Origin: Vibrio bathopelagicus | Lineage (GTDB): Bacteria; Pseudomonadota; Gammaproteobacteria; Enterobacterales; Vibrionaceae | Direction: 5' to 3' | DNA: 64,000 nucleotides | Assembly: GCF_014879975.1 (NCBI RefSeq) | Contig: NZ_CP062500.1 | Span: 2,480,001 to 2,544,000, forward strand | In this document: positions 17,916 through 28,706 of the stretch, one piece after another | How the letters are laid out: each line of letters starts with the position of its first letter | Position numbering within the stretch: the stretch's first letter is position 1 | Program-made: the position numbers and the translations under genes | Notes under the pieces: generated by a model | Told to the model about the DNA's origin: nothing | Databases searched by the model: none | The model's input: the letters and a program-made list of their open reading frames with translations, nothing else

Positions 17916-20900
17916 ATGAAAAGAATGTTAATTAACGCAACTCAAAAAGAAGAGTTGCGTGTCGCTTTGGTTGATGGCCAGCGACTGTTCGATCTAGATA
18001 TCGAAAGTCCAGGTCACGAGTCAAAGAAAGCGAATATCTACAAAGGACGTATAACCCGTATTGAACCAAGCCTAGAAGCGGCATTTGTTGATTACGGCGC
18101 AGAACGTCACGGTTTCCTCCCTCTTAAAGAAATTGCCCGCGAATACTTCCCTGAAGGTTATACATACCAAGGCCGTCCTAGCATTAAAGAAGTGCTAAGA
18201 GAAGGACAAGAAGTAATCGTACAAGTTGAGAAAGAAGAACGTGGTAGCAAAGGCGCTGCACTGACAACTTTCATCTCTTTGGCTGGTAGTTACTTAGTTC
18301 TTATGCCTAATAACCCTCGTGCTGGCGGTATTTCTCGTCGTATCGAAGGTGATGAACGCACTCAACTGAAAGCAGCATTAAGCACTCTTGAGCTTCCTCA
18401 AGGTATGGGCTTAATCGTGCGTACAGCTGGTGTTGGCAAAAGTGCAGAAGAGCTAGAGTGGGACTTGAACGTTCTATTGAATCACTGGGGTGCTATCAAG
18501 CAAGCTTCTGATTCAAATGCAGCTCCTTTCCTTATTCACCAAGAAAGTAACGTTATCGTTCGCGCGATTCGTGACTATCTACGTCGTGATATTGGCGAGA
18601 TTCTAATCGACAGCAATACTATTTTTGAACGTGCACAAGCGCACATTCAATTAATACGCCCAGATTTCATGAATCGCGTTAAGAAGTACGATGGTGAAGT
18701 GCCACTATTCAGCCATTACCAGATTGAAAGCCAGATCGAATCTGCTTTCCAACGTGAAGTTCGTCTTCCATCTGGTGGTTCTATCGTAATCGACCCAACA
18801 GAAGCTCTGACTTCTATCGATATCAACTCTGCTCGTGCAACAAAGGGCGGCGATATCGAAGAAACAGCACTTAACACTAACCTAGAAGCAGCCGATGAAA
18901 TTGCACGTCAATTACGTCTACGTGACCTAGGTGGTCTTGTTGTTATCGACTTTATCGATATGACTCCGGTTCGCCACCAACGCGAAGTAGAAAGCCGTCT
19001 ACGTGATGCTGTTCGTTTAGATCGCGCACGTGTTCAGATTGGTCGTATTTCTCGCTTTGGTCTTCTAGAGATGTCTCGTCAACGTTTGAGCCCATCACTA
19101 GCAGAAGCAAGCCACCACATTTGTCCTCGTTGTACAGGTACTGGTGTTGTTCGTGATAACGAATCTCTAGCACTATCTGTTCTACGTCTGATCGAAGAAG
19201 AAGCTCTAAAAGACAACACTGCGCAAGTTCTTGCTGTAGTGCCTGTTCCTATCGCTTCTTACCTATTGAACGAAAAACGTCGCTCAGTAAACCACATCGA
19301 GAAGAACCAAGAAGTTAAGATCACTGTTGTTCCTAACTCTGACATGGAAACACCGCATTTTGAGGTTATCCGTGTACGTGAAGGTGAAGAGTTCGATCTA
19401 CTATCTTACCTACTGCCTAACAAGCTAGAAGCTCTAAAAGAAGCGGAAAGCAAAGAACCAGCAGAACAGACTATTCGTCCTAAGAAGATCGAAGAGCCAG
19501 CTCTGAAAGGTTTCGCGGCTCCTGCTCAATCAGCACCGACTCCTGCTCCAGCCCCTAAAGCTGTTGAAGAGAAGAAAGTTGAACCAGCTGCAGCAACGCA
19601 AGAACCAGGTCTAATTGGTCGTTTCTTCAAAGCTATCGGTAGCTTCTTATTTGGCTCTTCAACTCAAGAAGAGAAGAAGGAAGAAGAGAAGACAGAAGAA
19701 GAGAAGCCTAAGAACAACCGCAACAACGGCAACCGTCAACGCCGTGATCGTAACGACAACCGCCGTCGTAACCAACGTGGTGAGCGTGGTGAACGTAACG
19801 AGCGTAGTGACAATCGTAACGAAAACCGTGACAACAAACGCCGTCGTAAGCCTGTACGTGATGAGAAGCCTGAAGAGCAAAAAGAAGCGGCTCCACAGCA
19901 AACTCGTCAACCACGTAAGCCTAAGCAAGATCGTCGCAATAAACCACGTGATGAGCAGAAGCTACGTGAAGAACAAGCTCCATCTAAATTAGCAGAAGAA
20001 GGTCTACAGCTAGCAGCGGAAGCGCAAGCTGATAAACCTGAAGCGCCGAAGGCAAAGCCTGAAGCAAAAGCTGTGAAGATTAAAGAGCGTCGCCAGCGTC
20101 GTAAACTGAATAAGCAAGTTCGAGTTAAAGATCAACTAGCTCAAGCAGAAGCTGACAACAATGCCGATAACGCTTCAAAAGAGCAAAAGGCACAAGCAGC
20201 AAATCACGAACAAGCTGTAGCTCAAGAACAGAAGGTTGCCGAGCAAGTTGAAGCAACTCAAGTAGACGCAGAGCAAACTGAACAGGAAGAGCCGAAGCAA
20301 CGTCGTAACCGCCGTTCACCACGTCACCTACGTGCAAGTGGTCAACGTCGTCGTCGCGGTCGTGATCGTCGCCCTAACCCATTCCGCCTACGTAAAGGTG
20401 GTGTAGCATCTCCAGAGATGGCTATGGGTAAAGTGATGCCTCGCTTCATTCCAAAACCTCACCATAACCAGACAAAACCTGAAGTGGCTGAAGTTGAAGT
20501 AGCAGTTGAAACTCAAGTTGCTGTACAAGAGCAAAACGTAGCTCAAGAGACGGCACCGCAAAGTAACACTGCTATGGCAGGCGGCTTTGCATGCCCTGAA
20601 CTTGCGATGGGTAAAGTCATTATCCGCCGTGAAGAAGCTGAAACTGTCGTTGAAGCTCAGGTAACTGAAGCTCCTGCAGTAGTTGAAGAAGCTCCGGTAG
20701 TTACAACACCAGTAGTTGACGCTCCTGTTGAGACTGTTAAAGCTGAAGACGCTGTAGCAGAAACAATTGTTGAAACTGAAGCTGTTGTTGAACCAGCAAA
20801 AGCGGTTGAAGCGCCTAAAGCTGAAAGTGCAAAAGTAGAAGAAGCACCTGTGGTAAAAGCACAAGCTCCTAAAGCAGCACCGAAAGCAGTAGAAGCGAAG

Positions 20901-21065
20901 AAACAAGCGGGCTCTCCAATGACTAAAGCTCCTGGTCCTCAAGAGATCAAAGAGATTCAAGTTGTTGCTGCTCCATTCCGTACTGAGCGTTTTGTATCGA
21001 AAGGTGCAGGTAGCCAAGCAGCGTCAAATAAAGCCGGCGCTGGCATGACTAAACCTCAATACTAA
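17916..21065 (+). CDS. rne: Ribonuclease E
   Basis: Essential endonuclease for mRNA turnover and for rRNA/tRNA processing, and scaffold of the RNA degradosome at the inner membrane. It has 1049 residues, close to E. coli (1061). The catalytic half (to about 510) has the S1 domain near residues 36-125, the Mg-binding Asp in TSIDINSAR and VVIDFIDM, and the zinc-link CPRCTGTG near 404. A conserved amphipathic membrane-anchor candidate ([17 protein letters not shown]) lies near 565-581. The rest is disordered: Arg/Asn-rich RNA-binding stretches (about 595-700 and 780-830), then Ala/Val/Glu-rich sequence. Two related PE(M/L)AMGKV boxes lie near 833 and 893. The C-terminus, with PMTKAP, resembles the PNPase-binding end. 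Confidence 0.97.
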   Translation: MKRMLINATQKEELRVALVDGQRLFDLDIESPGHESKKANIYKGRITRIEPSLEAAFVDYGAERHGFLPLKEIAREYFPEGYTYQGRPSIKEVLREGQEVIVQVEKEERGSKGAALTTFISLAGSYLVLMPNNPRAGGISRRIEGDERTQLKAALSTLELPQGMGLIVRTAGVGKSAEELEWDLNVLLNHWGAIKQASDSNAAPFLIHQESNVIVRAIRDYLRRDIGEILIDSNTIFERAQAHIQLIRPDFMNRVKKYDGEVPLFSHYQIESQIESAFQREVRLPSGGSIVIDPTEALTSIDINSARATKGGDIEETALNTNLEAADEIARQLRLRDLGGLVVIDFIDMTPVRHQREVESRLRDAVRLDRARVQIGRISRFGLLEMSRQRLSPSLAEASHHICPRCTGTGVVRDNESLALSVLRLIEEEALKDNTAQVLAVVPVPIASYLLNEKRRSVNHIEKNQEVKITVVPNSDMETPHFEVIRVREGEEFDLLSYLLPNKLEALKEAESKEPAEQTIRPKKIEEPALKGFAAPAQSAPTPAPAPKAVEEKKVEPAAATQEPGLIGRFFKAIGSFLFGSSTQEEKKEEEKTEEEKPKNNRNNGNRQRRDRNDNRRRNQRGERGERNERSDNRNENRDNKRRRKPVRDEKPEEQKEAAPQQTRQPRKPKQDRRNKPRDEQKLREEQAPSKLAEEGLQLAAEAQADKPEAPKAKPEAKAVKIKERRQRRKLNKQVRVKDQLAQAEADNNADNASKEQKAQAANHEQAVAQEQKVAEQVEATQVDAEQTEQEEPKQRRNRRSPRHLRASGQRRRRGRDRRPNPFRLRKGGVASPEMAMGKVMPRFIPKPHHNQTKPEVAEVEVAVETQVAVQEQNVAQETAPQSNTAMAGGFACPELAMGKVIIRREEAETVVEAQVTEAPAVVEEAPVVTTPVVDAPVETVKAEDAVAETIVETEAVVEPAKAVEAPKAESAKVEEAPVVKAQAPKAAPKAVEAKKQAGSPMTKAPGPQEIKEIQVVAAPFRTERFVSKGAGSQAASNKAGAGMTKPQY

Positions 21066-21099
21066 TGAGCTTCGCGGAGTAATCTGCAAAGAACTATCT

Positions 21100-21133
21100 A
21101 AGGGCGACTTATTCATAAGTCGCCCTTTTTTTA
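21100..21133 (+). terminator. Terminator of rne
   Basis: An AGGGCGACTTA hairpin with its complement is followed by seven Ts. It lies 35 bases past the rne stop. Confidence 0.92.
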
Positions 21134-21326
21134 TATCTACAGTTCCGATTGGTTATCATAGATATATTACTCAAAATGGGGTTCAACCTTGAACTTAATC
21201 ACATTTTTGGGTAGCATTCGCGCACTTATATTTTCGACACTTAGCTATTGCCGCTCTTTTTCATCACTGTTTGGCTACGCAATACACTCGTGTCGGTAAA
21301 CCCATTTTAAGCATAGCTGAGCAAAC

Positions 21327-22874
21327 ATGTTCGAATTCCCACAATTTTCAAAGCACTCTGTAAAAAATGATGTGCTTTCAGGTCTAACAGTAGCCCTAGC
21401 TCTGGTACCTGAAGCCGTAGCATTCGCCTTTGTTGCAGGCGTTGACCCAATGGTTGGTCTTTACGCAGCATTCATCGTAGGTTTAATCACTTCTGTCTTC
21501 GGCGGTCGTCCAGGTATGATTTCTGGTGCAACTGGCGCAATGGCTGTAGTAATGGTGAGCCTAGTAGCAACCCACGGCGTTCAATACCTCTTTGCGGCAG
21601 TTATGCTGGCTGGCCTTCTGCAAATTGCAGCAGGTGTATTCAAGCTAGGTAAGTTCATCCGTATCGTTCCGCACCCGGTAATGATTGGTTTCGTGAACGG
21701 TTTAGCGATCGTTATCTTCTTAGCACAGCTTGGGCAATTTAAAGCACCAGACGTAACAGGTGCATTAACTTGGCTACCAAGCGGTCAAATGACACTGATG
21801 TTAGGCTTAGTTGCTCTAACAATGGGTATCATCCACTTCCTGCCTAAACTAACAACTGCAGTACCATCTTCACTGGTTGCTATTGTTACGGTTACGGCTT
21901 TGGTTGTTGGCCTTGATCTTGAAACTCGTACTGTTGTTGATTTCCTACGCACTATGTCTGGTGACGAAGCTGCAACACTTGCCGGCTCTCTACCAACGTT
22001 CTCTATTCCTGCTGTTCCGGTTTCTTTCGAGACGCTACAAATCATCCTGCCATACGCAATTATCCTTGCGGCTATCGGCTTGATTGAGTCTCTACTGACA
22101 CTAACGGTACTAGACGAAATGACAAACACTCGTGGTCAATCTAACCGTGAATGTGTAGGTCAAGGTATGGCTAACGTAACGTGTTCAGTTTTTGGCGCGA
22201 TGGGTGGTTGTGCGATGATCGGTCAATCGATGATCAACGTAAACTCGGGTGGTCGTGGTCGTCTTTCAGGTATCGTAGCTGCAGTTGCACTACTGATGTT
22301 CATCCTGTTCGGCTCTGCGCTTATCGAAATGATTCCTCTAGCAGCGCTAGTGGGTGTTATGTTTATGGTTGTTATCGGTACGTTTGAATGGGCAACGTTC
22401 AAACTGGCTCGTCGCGTTCCTAAACAAGACTTCTTCGTTATCGTCCTTGTAACAGTAGTAACTGTACTAACAGACCTAGCGGTCGCGGTTGGTGTGGGTG
22501 TTGTTGCTTCTGCACTAATGTTTGCGTGGCAACATGCTAAGCACATCTACGCAGACACATCAGTAAACGCAGAAGGCTCAAAAGAGTACAAAGTTAACGG
22601 TCCAATCTTCTTTGGTTCAACCGCTAACTTCCTTGAGTTGTTTGACTCATACAACGATCCACAAGATGTTATCGTTGACTTTGCAAACTCACGCGTTACT
22701 GACCACTCAGCAATTGAAGCAATCGACACGATTGCCGACCGTTACGCTGCTCTGGGTAAAACTCTTCACCTTCGTCACCTAAGCCAAGACTGTGTTGCTA
22801 TGCTGCACAAAGCGGGTAGCCTAGTTGAAGCGAACGTTGCAGAAGACCCTATCTACAAAGTAATGTCTAAGTAA
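21327..22874 (+). CDS. SulP-family inorganic anion transporter with STAS domain
   Basis: Inner-membrane transporter of the SulP/SLC26 family, which carries sulfate, bicarbonate or related anions. It has 515 residues. About 10-14 hydrophobic segments cover residues 15-405, starting with the family-typical [23 protein letters not shown]. The cytoplasmic STAS domain follows at about 415-515, with [17 protein letters not shown] as the STAS core. It stands alone between terminators. No carbonic anhydrase or sulfur gene is adjacent, so the substrate is open; marine relatives are often annotated as bicarbonate or sulfate carriers. The ribosome-binding site is weak. Confidence 0.9.
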   Translation: MFEFPQFSKHSVKNDVLSGLTVALALVPEAVAFAFVAGVDPMVGLYAAFIVGLITSVFGGRPGMISGATGAMAVVMVSLVATHGVQYLFAAVMLAGLLQIAAGVFKLGKFIRIVPHPVMIGFVNGLAIVIFLAQLGQFKAPDVTGALTWLPSGQMTLMLGLVALTMGIIHFLPKLTTAVPSSLVAIVTVTALVVGLDLETRTVVDFLRTMSGDEAATLAGSLPTFSIPAVPVSFETLQIILPYAIILAAIGLIESLLTLTVLDEMTNTRGQSNRECVGQGMANVTCSVFGAMGGCAMIGQSMINVNSGGRGRLSGIVAAVALLMFILFGSALIEMIPLAALVGVMFMVVIGTFEWATFKLARRVPKQDFFVIVLVTVVTVLTDLAVAVGVGVVASALMFAWQHAKHIYADTSVNAEGSKEYKVNGPIFFGSTANFLELFDSYNDPQDVIVDFANSRVTDHSAIEAIDTIADRYAALGKTLHLRHLSQDCVAMLHKAGSLVEANVAEDPIYKVMSK

Positions 22875-22903
22875 TTTTAGTCATCACTTATCGTTAGATT
22901 TAG

Positions 22904-22934
22904 AAAGGCCGACATTGAATGTCGGCCTTTTTTA
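22904..22934 (+). terminator. Terminator after the SulP gene
   Basis: AAAGGCCGACATT and its complement form a perfect hairpin followed by six or more Ts. With the A-run on the other side it may also end the convergent phosphatase gene. Confidence 0.9.
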
Positions 22935-22982
22935 TACCTGTCGTTTATATCTATTGCGGAAACACGGAGCATAGCTTCAGTA

Positions 22983-23432
22983 TTAAATAGAGCGCAATAT
23001 CGCTTCGCTAGACTCTTCAATTAGGTCCAAAACCAACTCAAAACCATTCCCTTCGCCATAATACGGATCAGGTATCTCTTGATACTGCGACTCTCCAAAA
23101 CTCAAAAACAGTGCAATCTTGTATTGCAGATGAGCCGGGCACTGGTTCATTAAATCATCTAAATTCGCCTTATCAGCTGCGAGTATTAGATCAAACTCTT
23201 CAAAGTCATTCATCACGACTTTGCGTGACGTAATACCTTTGAAGCTGTAACCACGTTTCTCACCTGCTGACTTTGAACGAGAGTCTGGTGGGTTGCCTTG
23301 ATGAAAGCCAATCGTCCCTGCAGAATCTACAATAACATCCACTTCTAGCTGATTAGCCTTCTTCCTTAATACCGCTTCACCTGTTGGCGAGCGACAAATA
23401 TTACCCATACAAACAACGAGTATCTTCTTCAT
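22983..23432 (-). CDS. Low-molecular-weight protein-tyrosine phosphatase
   Basis: Cytoplasmic phosphatase of the LMW-PTP family, 149 residues. The active-site P-loop CMGNICRSP (Cys8, Arg14) is complete and the general-acid loop DPYYG lies near residue 124. Wzb-type members in capsule loci control a tyrosine kinase, but no kinase or polysaccharide gene is nearby, so a free-standing role is likely. It is divergent from the corrinoid adenosyltransferase gene, with only about 85 bases between the starts. Confidence 0.92.
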   Translation of the reverse strand: MKKILVVCMGNICRSPTGEAVLRKKANQLEVDVIVDSAGTIGFHQGNPPDSRSKSAGEKRGYSFKGITSRKVVMNDFEEFDLILAADKANLDDLMNQCPAHLQYKIALFLSFGESQYQEIPDPYYGEGNGFELVLDLIEESSEAILRSI

Positions 23433-23516
23433 TCGTAATCACCTGTTCTTCCGATGGTTTTTGCTATGGTTAAGTTAGGCTATGATAAGTGCAATCACAA
23501 CTTAAAAGGATTTGTT

Positions 23517-24122
23517 ATGTCGACTGAAGACAACAAAGAACAACGCCATAAAGCAAGGCAACAGAAAGTAAAAGAACAAGTCGATGCACGTATCGCAGCC
23601 GCGCAAGAAGTGAAAGGCCTGTTATTAGTTATCACTGGTAACGGTAAAGGTAAATCAACATCTGGATTTGGCACCATCACTCGTGCCGTCGGTCACGGTA
23701 AGAAATGTGCCGTCGCTCAGTTTGTTAAAGGTACTTGGGATAACGGCGAAAAGAACGTTCTCCAAAAACTGGATGTTGAATTCCAAGTCATGGGAACTGG
23801 TTTTACATGGGAAACCCAAGACAAAACAAAAGATATTGAAGCCGCACAACGTATCTGGAAAGAATGTCAGCGTATGCTGGCTGATGAGTCCATTGATGTA
23901 ATTCTGTTTGATGAGCTGACTTATATGGTGAGTTATGGCTACATCGAGTTAGATGAAGTGGTAGAGGCTCTCAACAATCGTCCGAAAATGCAATCGGTGA
24001 TCATTACCGGTCGTGGTGCACACCGTACTCTTACGGAGATGGCGGATACTGTATCTGAAGTTCGTAACGTGAAGCACGCTTTCGAATCGGGTGTGAAAGC
24101 ACTGCAAGGTGTCGACTGGTAA
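23517..24122 (+). CDS. btuR: Cob(I)yrinic acid a,c-diamide adenosyltransferase
   Basis: Adds the 5'-deoxyadenosyl group to cobalt(I) corrinoids (CobA/CobO/BtuR family) to make the adenosyl form of B12. From ATG 23517 it has 201 residues. That start has AAAGGA at 23505-23510, and the upstream in-frame ATGs lack one. The P-loop GNGKGKST near residue 42 binds ATP in the reversed manner typical of the family. FDELTYMVSYGYI and ITGRGAH are further marks. No other B12 genes are close, so it probably serves salvage of imported corrinoids. Confidence 0.94.
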   Translation: MSTEDNKEQRHKARQQKVKEQVDARIAAAQEVKGLLLVITGNGKGKSTSGFGTITRAVGHGKKCAVAQFVKGTWDNGEKNVLQKLDVEFQVMGTGFTWETQDKTKDIEAAQRIWKECQRMLADESIDVILFDELTYMVSYGYIELDEVVEALNNRPKMQSVIITGRGAHRTLTEMADTVSEVRNVKHAFESGVKALQGVDW

Positions 24123-24134
24123 TCACATTCAACC

Positions 24135-24178
24135 AGAGATCCCCGACTCGGTCATTCTTCCCTCTCGAGGATGACGAC
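24135..24178. repeat. Dispersed palindromic repeat, copy C
   Basis: AGAGATCCCCGACTC ... GAGGATGACGAC. Same orientation as copy A, 44 bases, immediately after btuR. Confidence 0.6.
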
Positions 24179-24217
24179 CATTAGACTGTCACACCCTTGA
24201 ACAAAGGATGAGTACCT

Positions 24218-24257
24218 GTCGTCATTCCCTAGGACGAGTGTCATAGGGAATCTCTCG
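24218..24257. repeat. Dispersed palindromic repeat, copy D (inverted)
   Basis: CGTCATTCCCTAGGACGAG ... TAGGGAATCTCTCG. Same orientation as copy B. The ATTCCCTA and TAGGGAAT arms pair perfectly, so it can form an RNA hairpin in the btuR 3' region. Confidence 0.7.
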
Positions 24258-24280
24258 AAAGTATTATAAACATCCAAACA

Positions 24281-24317
24281 AAAGCGCCATTCCTACAACA
24301 GGAATGGCGCTTCTTTT
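24281..24317. terminator. Terminator between btuR and the asmA-like gene
   Basis: AAGCGCCATTCCT with its complement forms a long stem followed by TTCTTTTA. It lies between convergent genes and probably serves both. Confidence 0.85.
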
Positions 24318-24339
24318 ATATGCGAGTTAGAGGTAAAGG

Positions 24340-26472
24340 TTAGTTAAAGAAACCTTTCAACAAACCATCAACCGCTTCTTTGGTTTTCTCGTCTTTGATC
24401 TTATCCGTTAGCTTATTCACGCCACGGTCGATCTCTTTCTGTGCTTTTTGTTTCAACACATCATCAAAAACAAGCGCAAATTTCGGGTCAGCCCACTGGC
24501 CAGTCACCTTAATAGGAATCGTCACATCTTTCAGATCATCGATGTTCTTACCACCCTGACCTTCTAATGAACCAACAATTGACGTTCTTACTAGGAAGTC
24601 GACCGTTTCATTGATGAAGTTTGCTTTGCCTTGACCAGTCACACGTAACAGTGGCGACTGTGCTGTTAAGTCATTAGTTGAAACCCAACCTTTATCTACT
24701 TTCAGTGTTGCTTTCATTGCACTGAAATCAGTTTTTTGAGCCTCATTTTTACTTTCGACTTTTTCGCCTTTGATCTTCGCGTAATTTTCTCGAATCAGTT
24801 GAGCAACGTTAATGCCGTTCACCGCGCCATCTTCAAAATTAATCGCGATGGTTCCAACTAGGTTCTTCTTGATTCCAGTTGGCGTCAGGCTCTTACCTTT
24901 AACGTTAACATCAATATTACCAGTACCTTCAAGCATGTCGTTATTCGCAACATCAACCAGTAGCGGTTGAACCTTCACGCCTTTGATTTTCTTCTTAGCC
25001 GTGTAAGCCGCTGGTGTTTTACGAGCGTCTAACTTAGCGGTAGCAGAAATAGAACCTTGGTAAAGATTCGATGTGAATGACGTTAGCTCCGCAATACCAC
25101 GGTTAACAGAGAACGCTGTTTTCACGTTCTGCATTTTCGCATTGCTCGCCTTGAACTTATCAATCGTGATGTCACCTTTCACGTCGAGCGTTTTCAGTGC
25201 CGAAAGATCAGGTTCTACTTCTTTCGTAGGAGCCGAGCTGCCAGCATTTGAAGTTGAGCCACCAGCGGAACCAGAAGGAGCAGTATTTGCAGTTTCAGTT
25301 GTGCTGCCTAAACCTAAGAATTCATCCAAATCGATGTTCGGGCTGTGAAGAGAAAAACGAACTTTTGGTATTTCAGATAACGTTACGTCGGCTTTACCAT
25401 CTAACGCAATAGAGTTAGCTTGCAGCTTCTCTAACACAAAACTCAAGTGGCTCTTAGTTAGATCAAAGCTTAGGTCAGACAACATATCCACTTTCATTGG
25501 TGACTGAGGAAGCGTGTCGCCTTTGAATGTTGAGTCTAACGTTAGTTTGTTCAATGTTACTTTTGAAATCGCGCTATCAACCGTTAGCTCACCACCACCT
25601 TTAAGATCAAGGTCAAGGCCAGCAGCTTTACCAATCACAGCGTAAGTCAGTTGGTTAACCTTATCGAACTCAAACGTATTCAAGCCAATCTTCGCCGACT
25701 CGATCGACGTTGCTGGATCATTGAATTTAGCATTTAGGTCAATATTGCGTAGTGCGTAACTTGCGAAGCCTTCCGCTAATTTGAATTCAGCGCTGCCGTT
25801 AGCAGAAAACTTTTGTTGGTTGTTTTCACCAGAAGCGGCAAACGTCGCAGTCGTCCATGTATCAACCGCGAACTCAGACAAGTTCAAAGACACATCGTAT
25901 AACTTAGTGAATGAACCCGCTTGTTTGTCATCCATTTCAAACAGTGCGTTGGAAACAGTGACACCCGCAAGATTAATCGTCCAACCAGATGCTTCAGTTG
26001 CGCTTTGTTCTTGAGGTGCAGGTACTGATTCAGAACTTGCGTCAGCAGCCAGTTCAGACTCTTGAGAAGCTGACGATTGTGTTAGCGCATCGATGTTCTT
26101 GCGACCATCTTTAAGCGTTTCTAAATAGAATTCTGCACCGTCTAGAGTGATGTTGCCAATCTCTAGTTGGTTGCTAAATAGTGGAGTAACCGAAACATCG
26201 ACGCCAACGGTATCAACCTTAAATAGGTTCGGTTGAGTAAACCCTGCTGGATTACGTAGTTCAGTTTGACCAAGTTCAAAGCCAATAGATGGGAAGAATT
26301 GCCAACTGATATCACCCTCTATCACAAGCTCTAGGCCTGTATGTTTCTGAGCTTGTTCGACAATTAATGGTTTGAATTGGTTGGGGTTCACTAACAGCAC
26401 TAGTGCCAGAATTGCTATGACAACAACAAACACTGGTACAGCTATGAAAATGAGTAGTTTCTTCATCCGCAT
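24340..26472 (-). CDS. AsmA-family protein
   Basis: Large envelope protein of the AsmA family, 710 residues. One N-terminal membrane segment (about 5-28) anchors a long periplasmic part. An N-terminal AsmA region (to about 200) and a C-terminal AsmA_2 region (about 480-650, with EGTGNIDVNVKG and VNGINVAQLIRENYA) are visible. A Ser/Gly/Ala-rich linker lies near 385-410. AsmA-like proteins are thought to be bridges for phospholipid transport between the membranes, related to TamB and YhdP. It is alone after udk and separated from it by a terminator. Confidence 0.9.
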   Translation of the reverse strand: MRMKKLLIFIAVPVFVVVIAILALVLLVNPNQFKPLIVEQAQKHTGLELVIEGDISWQFFPSIGFELGQTELRNPAGFTQPNLFKVDTVGVDVSVTPLFSNQLEIGNITLDGAEFYLETLKDGRKNIDALTQSSASQESELAADASSESVPAPQEQSATEASGWTINLAGVTVSNALFEMDDKQAGSFTKLYDVSLNLSEFAVDTWTTATFAASGENNQQKFSANGSAEFKLAEGFASYALRNIDLNAKFNDPATSIESAKIGLNTFEFDKVNQLTYAVIGKAAGLDLDLKGGGELTVDSAISKVTLNKLTLDSTFKGDTLPQSPMKVDMLSDLSFDLTKSHLSFVLEKLQANSIALDGKADVTLSEIPKVRFSLHSPNIDLDEFLGLGSTTETANTAPSGSAGGSTSNAGSSAPTKEVEPDLSALKTLDVKGDITIDKFKASNAKMQNVKTAFSVNRGIAELTSFTSNLYQGSISATAKLDARKTPAAYTAKKKIKGVKVQPLLVDVANNDMLEGTGNIDVNVKGKSLTPTGIKKNLVGTIAINFEDGAVNGINVAQLIRENYAKIKGEKVESKNEAQKTDFSAMKATLKVDKGWVSTNDLTAQSPLLRVTGQGKANFINETVDFLVRTSIVGSLEGQGGKNIDDLKDVTIPIKVTGQWADPKFALVFDDVLKQKAQKEIDRGVNKLTDKIKDEKTKEAVDGLLKGFFN

Positions 26473-26490
26473 ATTCCTTGCTTAGATTCC

Positions 26491-26520
26491 AAAAGAAAGT
26501 GGCACTATAAAAGTGCCACT
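26491..26520 (-). terminator. Terminator of udk
   Basis: AGTGGCAC and its complement form a perfect eight-base stem, followed by TTTCTTTT on the minus strand, 53 bases after the udk stop. Confidence 0.8.
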
Positions 26521-26573
26521 GATTCGGTAAAAAATAAAGCTAAGTTAATCACTTAGACAAAAATTTTACTTAA

Positions 26574-27215
26574 TTAAGACTTCAACAACTTCGCAATGTG
26601 CGCTTTTAGCACATCAATCGCTATGCGGTTTTTACCACCACGTGGAACGATGATGTCTGCATGTTGTTTTGAAGGCTCAATAAACTGCATAAACATTGGA
26701 CGTACTGTTTGCTGATATTGCTTAAGTACAGTGTCCATTGTACGACCACGCTCTTCTACATCACGCTTAACACGACGTAACAGACAGATATCTAACGGCG
26801 TGTCCATAAACACACTTGCGTGCATCAATTTACGTAGACGTGGATCTGTTAGTAACAGAATACCTTCTAAAATGATCACTTTCTTAGGTGTAAGTGTAGT
26901 CGTTTCAGAAGTTCGTGTGTGCTCTGTGTAGCTGTATTCAGGAACTTCTACCGCATTGCCACTCATTAGCTGCTGTAGGTGTTCACATAATAGATCATGA
27001 TCCAGTGCATTTGGGTGATCGTAGTTAGTTTTAACACGCTCTTCCATACTCAAGTGGCTTTGGTCGCTGTAGTAGCAATCTTCCGTGATAACACCAATTT
27101 GATGGTCGCCTACTTTCTCGCGCAACTCATTATAAATTGTACTAGCAATCAGACTTTTTCCTGATGCTGAAGCGCCAGCGATACCTACGATGACACATTG
27201 ATTATTATCAGACAT
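26574..27215 (-). CDS. udk: Uridine kinase
   Basis: Salvage enzyme that phosphorylates uridine and cytidine to UMP and CMP. It has 213 residues, the usual size. The P-loop GASASGKS is near residues 14-21. The substrate loop [11 protein letters not shown] near 43 has the catalytic Asp, and [14 protein letters not shown] near 130 is the lid region. Its E. coli counterpart has an asmA neighbour too, as here. The gap to apbC (257 bases) holds nothing I can name. Confidence 0.96.
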   Translation of the reverse strand: MSDNNQCVIVGIAGASASGKSLIASTIYNELREKVGDHQIGVITEDCYYSDQSHLSMEERVKTNYDHPNALDHDLLCEHLQQLMSGNAVEVPEYSYTEHTRTSETTTLTPKKVIILEGILLLTDPRLRKLMHASVFMDTPLDICLLRRVKRDVEERGRTMDTVLKQYQQTVRPMFMQFIEPSKQHADIIVPRGGKNRIAIDVLKAHIAKLLKS

Positions 27216-27472
27216 TAATTTTGCACCCGATATGGTTTGGTGGTGGGAAGAGATAAACCGCCTGATTATAGGGGCTAAACAACATAGATTCTAGTCGCCA
27301 TTCTTGCTAATTGCAGTCAAATTGATGTTCTCTATACATTAAATGAATACAATCGTTTGCTTTCGAATAACTAGCGTACAACTATTTGCACAAACCCAAC
27401 GGCTATCTAGCCAAATACAAAGCTATTTATCTCACCCCAGCGTTATTTATACGGCTTTAAGACTTATCTGCT

Positions 27473-28549
27473 CTAATCAACCATAGAAAAGTTAATCGCT
27501 TCCGGTCTCGCTTTTCCTGTCCAGAACATTTTTGCAGCAACATTTTCAGCCAACTCAAGGTAGTGACGAGTGTGCTCGCTGTCCGGACGACGTATAACGG
27601 TTGGGCAGCCCGCATCGATGTCTTCTCGCACATCAATATGCAGTGGAATCTGCGCCAAAATATCAAGGAAGAATTCTTCCGACATTGTTTCTGCACCACC
27701 AGCACCAAAGATGTGCTCTTTCTCACCGCAGTGACTACAAATATGGTAGCTCATGTTTTCCACTAAGCCTGCAACTGGCACGCTCACTTTATCGAACATC
27801 GCCACGCCTTTGCGTGCATCGGCTAAAGCCAAATCTTGAGGTGTCGTCACGACTACCGCGCCCGTAACTGGGATCTGCTGTGAAAGCGTTAGCTGAATAT
27901 CACCCGTACCCGGTGGCATATCGATAACAAGATAATCCAGCTCTGGCCATACGGTTTCATTCACGAGCTGACCTAACGCCTTAGCTGCCATTGGGCCACG
28001 CCAGATAGCAGCATCATCTTTTGATACAAGGTAACCGATAGAATGAGTAAAAATGCCATGAGCTTCGATTGGCATCATCCATTTGTTGTTCTGTACTTCA
28101 GGTTTTGCGTCTAGCTGACCAAGCATCATAGGCACAGATGGACCGTAGATATCTGCATCTAATAATCCGACTTTTGATCCAGACTTAGATAAAGCTAGAG
28201 CAAGGTTCACAGAGGTCGTTGATTTGCCCACCCCACCCTTTGCAGAGGTCACGGCGATGATGTTCTTCACGCCTTTCAATGGGGTAGCCACCGTTGTTTC
28301 TAACGCTGACGGCTTCACATTGACTTCAAATTGGAAAGCACTCACCCGTTGCTGTTCAATTTGAGAGCGGATCCACTGTTCCAGTTCAACCGCGAGCTGA
28401 TTGGCAGCAAAAGGCAAGGTAATAACAAATGATCCACGCGGATCAACAGAGACAATATTTTGGTGTAGCGCCCACTCTGGTATGAGGATTGGTGACTCGA
28501 ACTCATTCAACCATGAACAGAAATCTTGCTTAGAAGTAAAGTTACGCAT
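27473..28549 (-). CDS. apbC: Iron-sulfur cluster carrier ApbC (Mrp)
   Basis: P-loop ATPase of the Mrp/NBP35 family that carries and inserts Fe-S clusters. It has 358 residues. An N-terminal MIP18-like domain covers roughly residues 1-85. The deviant Walker A KGGVGKST lies near 101-108, and the cluster-binding CxxC is in YHICSHCGEKE near 268-271. It is divergent from metG with 157 bases between, the same pairing as in E. coli (mrp/metG). Confidence 0.95.
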   Translation of the reverse strand: MRNFTSKQDFCSWLNEFESPILIPEWALHQNIVSVDPRGSFVITLPFAANQLAVELEQWIRSQIEQQRVSAFQFEVNVKPSALETTVATPLKGVKNIIAVTSAKGGVGKSTTSVNLALALSKSGSKVGLLDADIYGPSVPMMLGQLDAKPEVQNNKWMMPIEAHGIFTHSIGYLVSKDDAAIWRGPMAAKALGQLVNETVWPELDYLVIDMPPGTGDIQLTLSQQIPVTGAVVVTTPQDLALADARKGVAMFDKVSVPVAGLVENMSYHICSHCGEKEHIFGAGGAETMSEEFFLDILAQIPLHIDVREDIDAGCPTVIRRPDSEHTRHYLELAENVAAKMFWTGKARPEAINFSMVD

Positions 28550-28706
28550 TGGGGCTCCTTTTTTTATTTATGCTATCACCCACGAGATGAAGACTGAACC
28601 CCTAAAAAACTAGGGGAATCCTTTGTCTGATACCTTGGCGTATCACACGTTATAAAGTAGTATTACCTCTCAAATTTATACCTATCAAAAAAGCGAATTA
28701 TTAAGT

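Noticed and set aside
20388..21017. A 209-codon open frame on the minus strand
   Set aside because: It lies wholly opposite the low-complexity tail of rne; its composition (Phe, Cys, Arg, Ser rich) is what the reverse of Glu/Ala/Val-rich codons gives, and it has no sensible domain.
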